From positions 1-38,846 of the forward strand of contig JAPKXR010000224.1 in the NCBI GenBank assembly GCA_026394715.1: DNA of 38,846 nucleotides, in the 5' to 3' direction. The stretch is from Methanomicrobiales archaeon. Its GTDB lineage: Archaea > Halobacteriota > Methanomicrobia > Methanomicrobiales > Methanospirillaceae. The notes beneath the pieces were generated by a model that worked only from the letters and a program-made list of their open reading frames with translations, was not told where the DNA came from and ran no database searches. This document shows, one piece after another, positions 19,647 to 28,863 of this stretch (position 1 is the stretch's first letter; each line of letters starts with the position of its first letter). Position numbers and translations under genes: made by a program.

Positions 19647-20824
19647 AGTGTGGGCTTTGCCTTGAGGTTCGGGATATTGACGAGACCACGATTAATATTG
19701 ACCCAATCCAGGTGGGTGGACGGCTCACGGCTGATGCGATGAAGGCCGTCATTGCGTATGGCGACGGGTATTCAGTCTGTGACAATTGCAGGAAACCAAA
19801 CCGCCTTGACATGATTAAAAGTCCCCCTATTGATGCATTTCACCGCGATCTTGCGGCGTTCGTGAACATGGACGAGGCCCGCGTAGTGCCCGGGGCACGA
19901 AGGGGTTTTCAGGCGGTTGCAGGGACATATGTGGAAAAGGGTGACCCCGTGCTCCTTACCGCCTTGTCGCATTACACTGAATTCCTCTCGGTTGAGGCCT
20001 ATGGAGGGGTCCCCCTTGAGATCCAGAAGAGCCCGGAAAATATTATCACGGCCGACGCTGCGGGGGAGAAGATCGATTCGGTCCAGCGTGAATTCGGACG
20101 GCCCCCTAAACTCCTCTATATCGATCATTTCGATTACCAGTTCGGTAACGAGCATGAAGTGAAAGGGATCATTAAAGTTGCGAAACAGAACGATATCCCG
20201 GTGCTCTATAACGGGGCATATACCGTCGGCATTATGCCGGTCGACGGCCATGACCTTGGTGCAGATTTTGTTGTCGGATCAGCCCACAAAAGCATGGCAT
20301 CCCCTGCCCCTTCCGGTGTGCTAGCGGTTACAAAAGAACGCGCAGGGGAGGTGTTCCGGACGACGACGGCACAGGCTGACCTGACAAAACGGACATTCGG
20401 TATCAAGGAGGTTGAGATGATGGGCTGCACCCTTATGGGGGTCACACTCGTCGGCATGATGGCCTCGTTCCCCCATGTTCGCGAGCGGGTAAAACACTGG
20501 GACCGTCACCTTTCAAACGGCAGGATGATCGTGGATGCACTCCTTGCTGTTGATGGTACCGCAGTGCAGTCGGAGTACCCGAGAACGCATACCCTCACGA
20601 GGATTGATACCACCGGGTCTTTCGATACCGTGGCCCGGACTCATAAAAAGCGAGGGTTCTTTCTGGCAAGTGCTCTCAAAGAGAAGGGCATTGCCGGGAC
20701 AATCCCCGGAGCAACAAAGGTCTGGAAGTTCAATACCTATGGAATGACAGATTCACAGGCACGGTATACGGCGAAAGCTTTCCAGGATATCGCCCTTCTG
20801 AACGGGCTTCCGGTATCGCACTGA
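19643..20824 (+). CDS. pscS: O-phospho-L-seryl-tRNA:Cys-tRNA synthase (SepCysS)
   Basis: TINIDPIQVGGRLTADAMKAVIAYGDGYSVCDNCRKPNRLD, IDHFDYQFGNEHEVKGI, VVGSAHKSMASPAPSGVLA (PLP Lys), EVEMMGCTLMG. Confidence 0.95.
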   Translation: MKCGLCLEVRDIDETTINIDPIQVGGRLTADAMKAVIAYGDGYSVCDNCRKPNRLDMIKSPPIDAFHRDLAAFVNMDEARVVPGARRGFQAVAGTYVEKGDPVLLTALSHYTEFLSVEAYGGVPLEIQKSPENIITADAAGEKIDSVQREFGRPPKLLYIDHFDYQFGNEHEVKGIIKVAKQNDIPVLYNGAYTVGIMPVDGHDLGADFVVGSAHKSMASPAPSGVLAVTKERAGEVFRTTTAQADLTKRTFGIKEVEMMGCTLMGVTLVGMMASFPHVRERVKHWDRHLSNGRMIVDALLAVDGTAVQSEYPRTHTLTRIDTTGSFDTVARTHKKRGFFLASALKEKGIAGTIPGATKVWKFNTYGMTDSQARYTAKAFQDIALLNGLPVSH

Positions 20825-20848
20825 CCGCGATCGCCTGGTTCCCCCCCC

Positions 20849-21478
20849 TCACTTTTTCCGGACCGGTTTCTTATCCTCGGAAAGGGTATCTTTCCGGACG
20901 ATTTTCATTTCGCAGGCCTTGTCCCCCATGCACATGCTCCGCACGAACCTGAGTGAGTATTCAGGGTTAAGAATCTCAATTGCAGAAATACTGAATGCAA
21001 GGCACCTGGAAAAAAGCGGACCCGGATGGCCCCGCACCTCCATCTCCCTGAAAATGAATGGACATTTCGTAACTCTGACAACCGACTTGTCTTCTTCAAT
21101 TTTAAGATGCTCCGTGTTATAATCAGGAGAGAAAAAGATCTTTGAAATTATCCTGTAGGTATTTGCCAGGTCCGGCGCTGTCTTTACCGGAAGTTTGAAC
21201 GCATCGGCGACAGATTTAGCCTCTTTCCCCGTCTCGATCCAGATGTCCTGTTCGATCTCGTCATACTCATCCCCCACTTTATTCCGAAATGCGATGTCGT
21301 ACATCACGGGGAGGCGGGATGCAAGACGACTCGCTATCAGCCATTTCGCGGCATCCGGGATATCAGTTTCTTCAACCATTCCCTCCGAAGTCAACTCCCG
21401 GAGAGAAAAAGGAATTGGATCGTACCATCGGTTTATTAAATATCCCGTTTGGCGGTAACAGTGCGGCGGGTTATACAT
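20849..21478 (-). CDS. L-2-amino-thiazoline-4-carboxylic acid hydrolase-like / DUF6125-like domain protein
   Basis: CPFIFREMEVRGHPGPLFSRCLAFSISAIEILNPEYSLRFVRSMCMGDKACEMKI resembles the C-terminal consensus of the ATC hydrolase-like family; assignment by eye. Confidence 0.55.
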   Translation of the reverse strand: MYNPPHCYRQTGYLINRWYDPIPFSLRELTSEGMVEETDIPDAAKWLIASRLASRLPVMYDIAFRNKVGDEYDEIEQDIWIETGKEAKSVADAFKLPVKTAPDLANTYRIISKIFFSPDYNTEHLKIEEDKSVVRVTKCPFIFREMEVRGHPGPLFSRCLAFSISAIEILNPEYSLRFVRSMCMGDKACEMKIVRKDTLSEDKKPVRKK

Positions 21479-21844
21479 GGTCCCTGTACCTCAATAATAC
21501 TTCAAGAGACGGTTAATTCTAAGCGTTGCCAGTTGCACTTGATAGTAGTGGTTCCGGGTGTTCCATCGTGAAAGAGACAAGGAAATAATCTGGATATTCT
21601 ACCCTTTCCGGGTAATAACCTGGTAAAAACGAGAGAATTGGATGGTTTCATTCCGTTATCGTTAACGGATCACAGGGTACTATCCGTGGGTTCAGCTATG
21701 GTGGCATAAGCTAGCTGTGAAAGGACACCTGGTCGAGCGGAGAAGATATAATCCGATGATGGGAATGATACACTGTAATTTTCCAACCGGGGAAGAATCA
21801 GGAAATTTTTATCTCCCTAGTCACATAACGAGGGTAGGCATGGT

Positions 21845-23368
21845 ATGACTGAAGAAACAGAATGGGATATCATTGTGATAGGGGGCGGACTTGCAGGGCT
21901 GACATCAGGTGCTTACCTTGCAATGGCAGGAAAGTCCGTCCTCCTGTTGGAACAGCAGGATTTTATGGGTGGCTGTTGTGGGTCGTATTCAACAGGTGGT
22001 CATCATGTGCCGGCGGCGACCCACATGGTACATGACCCTGGCTTGATAAACGGGATACTCGTTGAGCTGGGGGCAGAAGAGGTCACGTTCACCCCTCCTG
22101 ACCCGGTCTTCGAGGTGACGGGCCCTTGTCCCGGGAAAACCCTGATAATAACCCAGGATCAGGAAATATTTGAAAGATCCGCCAAGGGGCTGGTCACGGA
22201 TGCAGCGCGGGAGAACGTAAGCCAGGGACTCCACAGGCTCATTGAATTATCGAGGCAAATTTATTACGAGACTAAGTCGTTGCCGCTCGAAAGCCCCGAA
22301 CTGATGTCATTTTTCAAACGACTGTTCCTGGGCATTTCAATGCAGCGAAAACTCCCGATGAGCATGCAATATGGCAGGATGCCGGTCCAGCAGTTCCTCA
22401 GCTCGATTTTTCCAGGTGTTGAGATGCAATGCCTCCGGTCCGCGATCAGGTCTGCAGTCCCCCTACGTGGTGCCCGTGCCCTGGACCTTCTTCAACTGCT
22501 CGGCAATGTAGTCGAAGGCAACGTTTTTTATCCCGATAAAGGGGTAGAATCGCTTATTTACTCCCTTAACGCTTGTTTTCGGTCACACGGCGGGGTGATA
22601 AGGACCGGGGCTAAAGTCACATCGGTTAATGTGGCCGGTGGACAGGTTACCGGTGTAACACTGGCAGACGAAAGTACCATCAGGGGTGACAACGTCTTAT
22701 CGACAATCGACATGAAAGAGCTGTTCTTTGCCCTGCTCCCTGACAAGGGGGCCCCCGGGCTGTTCCGGGAGAAACTGGCAAAAATTCCCCTTTCAGACTC
22801 GTATTTTACGGTCAACTTTAGCACCACACGGTCCCCCGGTACCACCAGCGAAAGGAGAAAAGGGGTCCTGGTGGTAAATCCCGCTGTTGAAGAGGATGCA
22901 CTGTTCACCTCGGATGAGGCGGATCTCGTCTCACTGTTTATTCATTTCCCCAAACCTGAGTTGGACCGCATGCAGGATGGTCGGTCATTGGTCCAGATCA
23001 TGGCCCCTGTCAGGTTCATGCACGAAGATAACTGGCATTCAGGACCGCAGTGTGAAAAAACGGGGGAATATATTGAATTCAAGAACCAGTACGCTGATAC
23101 GCTTATCAAGCGGGCTGATGTCGTGGTCCCCGGGCTTTCATCACAGATTATGGACATTGCGGTTGCCACACCGGTAAGTTACCGGTCCTGCACCGGGAAT
23201 GACGAGGGAGCGGCCTACGGGTGGCGGAGGCCGAGGATGTGGCGACAGAAAGTGCCCTACACCCATGGCCTTTACCTCGCCGGTCACTGGACCTATCCCG
23301 GACCCGGGGTATTAAAAACGATGATGTCAGGGAAAAACGCCAGCAGGATTATATTATCTGGGACATGA
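21845..23368 (+). CDS. FAD-dependent oxidoreductase, phytoene desaturase/carotenoid isomerase (CrtI/RetSat)-like
   Basis: DIIVIGGGLAGLTSGAYLAMAGKSVLLLEQQDFMGGCCGSY; C-terminal GLYLAGHWTYPGPGVLKTMMSGKNASRIIL. Confidence 0.87.
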   Translation: MTEETEWDIIVIGGGLAGLTSGAYLAMAGKSVLLLEQQDFMGGCCGSYSTGGHHVPAATHMVHDPGLINGILVELGAEEVTFTPPDPVFEVTGPCPGKTLIITQDQEIFERSAKGLVTDAARENVSQGLHRLIELSRQIYYETKSLPLESPELMSFFKRLFLGISMQRKLPMSMQYGRMPVQQFLSSIFPGVEMQCLRSAIRSAVPLRGARALDLLQLLGNVVEGNVFYPDKGVESLIYSLNACFRSHGGVIRTGAKVTSVNVAGGQVTGVTLADESTIRGDNVLSTIDMKELFFALLPDKGAPGLFREKLAKIPLSDSYFTVNFSTTRSPGTTSERRKGVLVVNPAVEEDALFTSDEADLVSLFIHFPKPELDRMQDGRSLVQIMAPVRFMHEDNWHSGPQCEKTGEYIEFKNQYADTLIKRADVVVPGLSSQIMDIAVATPVSYRSCTGNDEGAAYGWRRPRMWRQKVPYTHGLYLAGHWTYPGPGVLKTMMSGKNASRIILSGT

Positions 23369-23372
23369 GACC

Positions 23373-23909
23373 TTGGACCGGTGTAGCATGGGGGATGGAG
23401 AAACAGAGTCGATAACCTGCATTGCCACATTCTGTGCAGGCTCATTCTGGGACATGGAGTCCACGTTCCGGCACGTCAGCGGTGTTGTTGCTACTTCCGT
23501 TGGATTTATGGGAGGTACCGTTGCTGCTCCCACCTACGAGGAGGTCTGCACAGGGAAGACCGGATACTCCGAGGTGGTCATGATCGCCTATGACCCGGGC
23601 AGGATTTCATACAGGGAGCTCCTCGATATTTATTTTAGTTCCAGCAACCCCTGCTCCCGGCAGCAGGGGGAATACGCAGGTACCCAGTACGAACCGGTGA
23701 TTTTCTATCATTGTGACCAGGATAAACAGCTGGCATCAGAGTACATCTGCGAACTAAGACAAAATGGGCGTTGTGGGAAAGGTGTCATCACCCAGATCGT
23801 TCCGGCCTCAACTTTTTATCGGGCTGATGAATATCACCAGCAGTTTTATGAAAAGATGGGGGTATGTTATCCTGTCCTGCATACCGGTGATTTTGGGAGT
23901 AATGAATAA
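23373..23909 (+). CDS. MsrA-family protein lacking the canonical catalytic cysteine
   Basis: IATFCAGSFWDMESTFRHVSGVVATSVGFMGGTVAAPTYEEVCTGKTGYSEVVMIAYDP...GTQYEPVIFYH...IVPASTFYRADEYHQQFYEK aligns throughout with MsrA, but GCFW is GSFW. Confidence 0.88.
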   Translation: MDRCSMGDGETESITCIATFCAGSFWDMESTFRHVSGVVATSVGFMGGTVAAPTYEEVCTGKTGYSEVVMIAYDPGRISYRELLDIYFSSSNPCSRQQGEYAGTQYEPVIFYHCDQDKQLASEYICELRQNGRCGKGVITQIVPASTFYRADEYHQQFYEKMGVCYPVLHTGDFGSNE

Positions 23910-24145
23910 TATCTTCCGGCACCGGTCTCACGGATGTCAGGCTTAAAAGTAACCAGGATGCAGGAGGCACTCATTTCGTGATTATCCTGGGCGTTTTTAG
24001 TTCGCCTGCCAGGTAGTGTAATACCGCGTCCTCGTGGCGCTACATGATCTCTTACGAGGTCTTGTTTCTGATTATTACTGCCTGATTTTTGGCAGGCTGA
24101 TACCGGTAATCGGATAATTATATCAAAAAATAAAGACCAGATAAT

Positions 24146-25426
24146 ATGAGTTATTATTGGAAGAATACCGGATCCGGGATTGCAGGTATGGGAATTCGAT
24201 TTTTCCGCGGTCAGAAGACAAAATTCGAACACGAGCACCACCAGCTCAAAGAGATAGCCCGGATTATCGCGAAAGAATTTCCCGATGAACCGGTTTACCT
24301 TCTGACCAATATCCTTGTCGCGAATGGTGAACTTGACTGTGTGGTCCTCACCCGGCACGGCCCTCTTATCCTCGACCTGAAAGCATATTCCGGGACTATC
24401 CATGGTTCGGAGAATGGAAAATGGCAGGTCGAAACAAGGGACGGGGTACATACACTCCCGAACCTGTTCATTCAGTCCAAAATCCACAGGCAGGACTTTA
24501 TTGACAAGATGATCACGATCTGCCGGACCCATTTCCCTCATATCGGTGAGATCAACCTGAAAAAAATAGGCTCCTGGGTATATTTCTGTAAGGAGAGTGT
24601 CTATCCCGCCGGACAGATTGATTTTCGAAGAGTGAAATGGTTCCGTGTTGTTACTGCAGAAAGTCTGCCGGAAAAACTTCGTTTTACCGATGCCGGTTAC
24701 ACCCTTCGTCCCGAAGATATGGATGCCATTGTCCTCGACCTTCATCTCCAGGAGTACTCGTTTTTCACCGACAAGGAAATTAACCGGTCAGGCACGGGTA
24801 AACCAAAAGGTATGTTCGGAACTACCCGGAGGAAAATCCTTGTGGCAGTCATAATTATTATTGTACTGGCCCTTATTATTCCGGGAATGAACCTGGTGGT
24901 TACCGATACGGCTACAGGGGCCATGAGTGCCGGGGGATCACTATTGCAGTCAGTCTCAAAAGACACACTCAAGAGTTCTTCAAGACCATCGGACTCATCG
25001 GATGCACTGGCCTATCTCAATGTGATACGGGAACAGAACGGAAAAAATCCGTTGTACTTTGACGAACGTCTCTATAACCTCTCCCTTGTCCGTGCCAAGG
25101 ACATGCAGCAATACCAGTACCTTGCTTATGTTAACCCCTGGACTGGTACCTGTGCGAATTCCCTGAAGACCCGGTATGGGCTGTCAGTCGATGAAAACGT
25201 GGTGGAGAGTGCCTATGGGCAATGGAACGGGTACACCCGTGGTATTGAACGACAGGCATTTGACTCGTGGATGAAAGAGTCCGGGAATAAAAAACAGTTA
25301 CTTGGTAATTACAGTGCGGGCTCAATCTCCTGTTCAGGTGGGTATTGCTCATTTCTTGGCCTGAATAATGACCAGACAGGAAACGAATGCCAGACGGGGC
25401 CATCTGGCATGAATATGACCTCCTGA
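24146..25426 (+). CDS. NERD domain - TM helix - CAP/SCP domain fusion protein
   Basis: NGELDCVVLTRHGPLILDLKAYSGTIHG (NERD); KILVAVIIIIVLALIIPGMNLVV (TM); ALAYLNVIREQNGKNPLYFDERLYNLSLVRAKDMQQYQYLAYVNPWTGTC...DENVVES (CAP). Confidence 0.8.
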   Translation: MSYYWKNTGSGIAGMGIRFFRGQKTKFEHEHHQLKEIARIIAKEFPDEPVYLLTNILVANGELDCVVLTRHGPLILDLKAYSGTIHGSENGKWQVETRDGVHTLPNLFIQSKIHRQDFIDKMITICRTHFPHIGEINLKKIGSWVYFCKESVYPAGQIDFRRVKWFRVVTAESLPEKLRFTDAGYTLRPEDMDAIVLDLHLQEYSFFTDKEINRSGTGKPKGMFGTTRRKILVAVIIIIVLALIIPGMNLVVTDTATGAMSAGGSLLQSVSKDTLKSSSRPSDSSDALAYLNVIREQNGKNPLYFDERLYNLSLVRAKDMQQYQYLAYVNPWTGTCANSLKTRYGLSVDENVVESAYGQWNGYTRGIERQAFDSWMKESGNKKQLLGNYSAGSISCSGGYCSFLGLNNDQTGNECQTGPSGMNMTS

Positions 25427-25565
25427 TATCATCCCGGCGTAACAAAAGTCTTTTTTAATCAGGCTAATTACCATTGGCTCACGGAATGATTATATCCGTT
25501 TTTTTATGATTGCCCAAACGATTTTTTGGGGTAATTTTTATTCCCCGGACCCATGATAAAAAAGG

Positions 25566-26465
25566 TTAGAATTTTTTAGCTGAAATAAACAGCCCGAGAA
25601 TTCCAATGGCAAAAAACGGCAGCAATATTGATCCGGCCGCTTTGGTCGCCGGGACGGATGTTACTGATACAGGGGGTGAAGACGTTGTCATCGTTGTTGC
25701 CACTACCGGAACTGCTTCTGTTTTCGGGGTCGTTAAGGTTGGTGCGGGCGCCGCCAGCCCCTGGTTCACATGAATAATAAACGTTGAGACCGGCTGTAGC
25801 CCTACCATTCCCGCCTTACCCGGGCATTTATCAGCGAGCCCCTGCCCTTGTACAAACTTAATTATCACACTTGAATTATCATTACGACCATTGTAAACGA
25901 CACTCTCTCCCTTTCCAAGGGTCTTTTCAAGGACGGTCCGATCGGTACTATTCAGGGTGATAGCCGCAGATAATGCATTACAGACCGACCCTGTGCAGTT
26001 ACCACATTCGGGGATGGCAGTATATTGAAAGGAATAATCAGCTGCGAGGTCAACCGGCAGCGAGTCCGGGTCGCCGATGATATCTGTAGCAAGCCAGTTC
26101 TCGATACCTGGTGTAGGGAATACCTTCGCTACGCCAATCCAGATGCCACCGGGCCCACCCATACTTGTGGCAACGACCGGGTCTCCCGCTTTCAGGATTG
26201 TAAATACGGAAGGGTCTGGCACAGTCCCCGTCAGGTTTCCGGCCATGCCCGGATCCCAGGTGCATGTCGAAGTACCATTGGTAAACGTACAACCATAGGT
26301 GTACCCGGCATTTATCGTGATGGTCCCGGCGGACTGGTTCATGGAGGCCAGTGTCCCACGGAAGACTATCTCCTGGATCACTGCCGATGCCGGTGCTGCA
26401 GCAAGGATTACCACTGCAGCTGCAATTAACAAGGTTAGAACTACCTGTTTTTTCATAACGATCAA
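25566..26465 (-). CDS. Exported protein with signal peptide and C-terminal TM anchor, unknown function
   Basis: MKKQVVLTLLIAAAVVILAAAPASAV; Thr/Pro-rich linker; AGSILLPFFAIGILGLFISAKKF. Confidence 0.7.
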   Translation of the reverse strand: MIVMKKQVVLTLLIAAAVVILAAAPASAVIQEIVFRGTLASMNQSAGTITINAGYTYGCTFTNGTSTCTWDPGMAGNLTGTVPDPSVFTILKAGDPVVATSMGGPGGIWIGVAKVFPTPGIENWLATDIIGDPDSLPVDLAADYSFQYTAIPECGNCTGSVCNALSAAITLNSTDRTVLEKTLGKGESVVYNGRNDNSSVIIKFVQGQGLADKCPGKAGMVGLQPVSTFIIHVNQGLAAPAPTLTTPKTEAVPVVATTMTTSSPPVSVTSVPATKAAGSILLPFFAIGILGLFISAKKF

Positions 26466-27051
26466 CTCTGTTCTGAAATATATGATTGTTTACCCGTAGG
26501 ATAAAAAGATGTTAGGCACGAAAAGAACAAAACTAGGCACCAGGTGTCTTTTCCAGGTACCTGTATTGAATTCATCTCCAGGACGCTCCCATTGATCACG
26601 CATATTCTTTGGCATGGTTGACAGAGAAAACACCCCCACATTCCCAAGGTATCCCACTCTGAACAGGTCGATTGTCGCGTTGAGATTCCCCGGTATCCAA
26701 CTGCTGGAATTGCCATGTATCGTAAATTTTACCTGGACGGGAAAAGGAAAAACCAGCCTGATCGGTGAGTCATTCCATGTAGCTGACAAATAATTCGATC
26801 CTGGATAGTCAGATAACGAAACTTTATTATATATTAATGATATTTTATAATAATATATCTACATTGTAACGTTCACGATCTATAAGTAGTGGAATCCTGA
26901 TACAGGTGGATAATGAGTGATCAAAAAAATATGCAATTACGGGATTGTGGTCGTTTCGATTCCATGATTGGTTGGGATTTTGATCATATTGTGTGTGGGG
27001 TCCGGCCTGAAGGGTACGTTGTTCCCCAAAGACGCAACCGGGTGATTTCTC

Positions 27052-28194
27052 TTGAACGAGGCAGGCAGGATAACCGTACTTCTCGTCGATGATGAGGTTG
27101 GGCTCACCGAAATAGCCAAACGTTTCCTTGAGCGTTACGGTGAATGCCTGGTGAATATTGCAAATTCCGCAGCTGATGCACTTGCGCTGTTAAAAAACAT
27201 GCAATACGATGTCGTAGTCTCCGATTACATGATGCCTGATATGAACGGCATCACATTTTTAAAGACTGTCAGGTCAGGCAATCCCACAATACCGTTTATC
27301 GTGTTTACCGGAAAAGGCAGAGAGGAAGTAGTGATAGAAGCTTTGAATAACGGGGCTGATTTCTATCTCCAGAAAGGTGGAGACCCTGCAGCTCAGTTTA
27401 CCGAACTCCAGTCGATGATCCGGAAGGGTGTGGAACAGAGACGGGCGCAGTGCGAACTGTACGAGAAAAATCATATCCTTGATGCAATTCTCGCCGCATC
27501 TCCCTTCGGTATTGCACTTGTAAAGGATGAGCGGGTCAAGTGGGTAAATGACGCATTCGCAAGGATGTTACACTATACAAAAGAAGACCTGATAGAAAAA
27601 GACCTCGAGTCCCTTTACGAGATTCATGAGGTATACAAGCGAGTGAAAGACCAGATCACAACAGACTTGGAAAATAAAATGCACTCAGATCTTCAGATAC
27701 GGTTCAGGCAGAAATCAGGCCCCCTGATCGATTGCGAGCTCAGCATCGTGCCGCTCGAAGATCACCATAAAGAGTCAGGAGTTATGATAACCGTTACCAA
27801 TATTACGAAGAGACTTGCAATGTCACGGGAGATTGAACGCTTGTCAGCGTTCCCGTACCTTGAGGCTAACCCGGTTATCGAATTGAACCAGAGTGGCCAG
27901 ATCTCGTATTTCAACGAGGCAGCAATAGATGACCTGATAAGGTTCGGACCGGAAACAACGCTTGAAGTATTTATCCCTCCCGACCTTCCGGACCTGATCC
28001 GTGCAATGGAACAAGGTGATACCAGTCATCATGACAGGACTGTCCAGCTCGGGAAGGTCACCTACCATGAACATATCACGGTCAGTCCGAGATTTCGGGT
28101 CATCCGGATATCTGCAATAAATACTACTGAGCAGAAGAAGATACAGGACGCAATGAAAGAGATGGAAGACGCGCTCCGTGATCAACAGACCTGA
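27052..28194 (+). CDS. Response regulator receiver domain + PAS domain(s), no kinase domain
   Basis: ITVLLVDDEVGLTEIAKRFLE, YDVVVSDYMMPDMNGITFLK, PFIVFTGKGREEVVIEALNNGADFYLQKGGDP; PAS ILDAILAASPFGIALVKDERVKWVNDAFARMLHYTKEDL. Start is TTG. Confidence 0.88.
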   Translation: MNEAGRITVLLVDDEVGLTEIAKRFLERYGECLVNIANSAADALALLKNMQYDVVVSDYMMPDMNGITFLKTVRSGNPTIPFIVFTGKGREEVVIEALNNGADFYLQKGGDPAAQFTELQSMIRKGVEQRRAQCELYEKNHILDAILAASPFGIALVKDERVKWVNDAFARMLHYTKEDLIEKDLESLYEIHEVYKRVKDQITTDLENKMHSDLQIRFRQKSGPLIDCELSIVPLEDHHKESGVMITVTNITKRLAMSREIERLSAFPYLEANPVIELNQSGQISYFNEAAIDDLIRFGPETTLEVFIPPDLPDLIRAMEQGDTSHHDRTVQLGKVTYHEHITVSPRFRVIRISAINTTEQKKIQDAMKEMEDALRDQQT

Positions 28195-28863
28195 CCGGGG
28201 AACCGGCAGCATGGATATTCTCTGAATACAACAATTCTTACCGGGTATGAAAAAAAGTTGTTCAGGGTAAAGGCACACGCCTTCTTTTGCCTGAAGGTTT
28301 TTGGCATCCAGAACTGAGGGTGGAATTGATATCGCATCAATAGTCCCCGGTTTAGTCCACCATTCAGGATTGCCGGTCTTCCCCTGGACCCAAAATACGT
28401 GGGGGATCTGAGCGGCGAAATAATTATCGGGTTCTATGGATTCGTCACTTGCGCCCAACAGTAATACACTACAGTTCATGAGAACTACCGGAACCAGTAA
28501 AGGGGTATGCAGCAATCATTAAACCAGGAAATTATTGGTGTCATTCCCCGACTGCACTAAAAAGAGGTTGTTGTCTTATTCACAACAAATACTTTATTAC
28601 CAATCCATGCGAAAAATGATCAGTAGATTGAAACGAGGAACCGGTGTCAGGGTGTGTCAGATAAAATTTGGGGAGGGTACCGGCCGACACTCCGTACTGC
28701 ACCGGATGCGATGCTCCTTTCCATTCCCGTTGTATGACTCTGTGAGGTTACATGGAGTACCAGGGTCTTAATCGGGCCTTAATTTATTCAAATAGCCGGG
28801 AATACCTCATTACCAAGACCCGTCAATTGAGACCATAAACAGCATGATCAGGACAAGGATATT

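Noticed and set aside
28200-28515. Minus-strand ORF 27844..28515 (223 aa)
   Set aside because: More than half runs antisense to the well-supported response regulator-PAS gene; the non-overlapping part has no recognisable motif.
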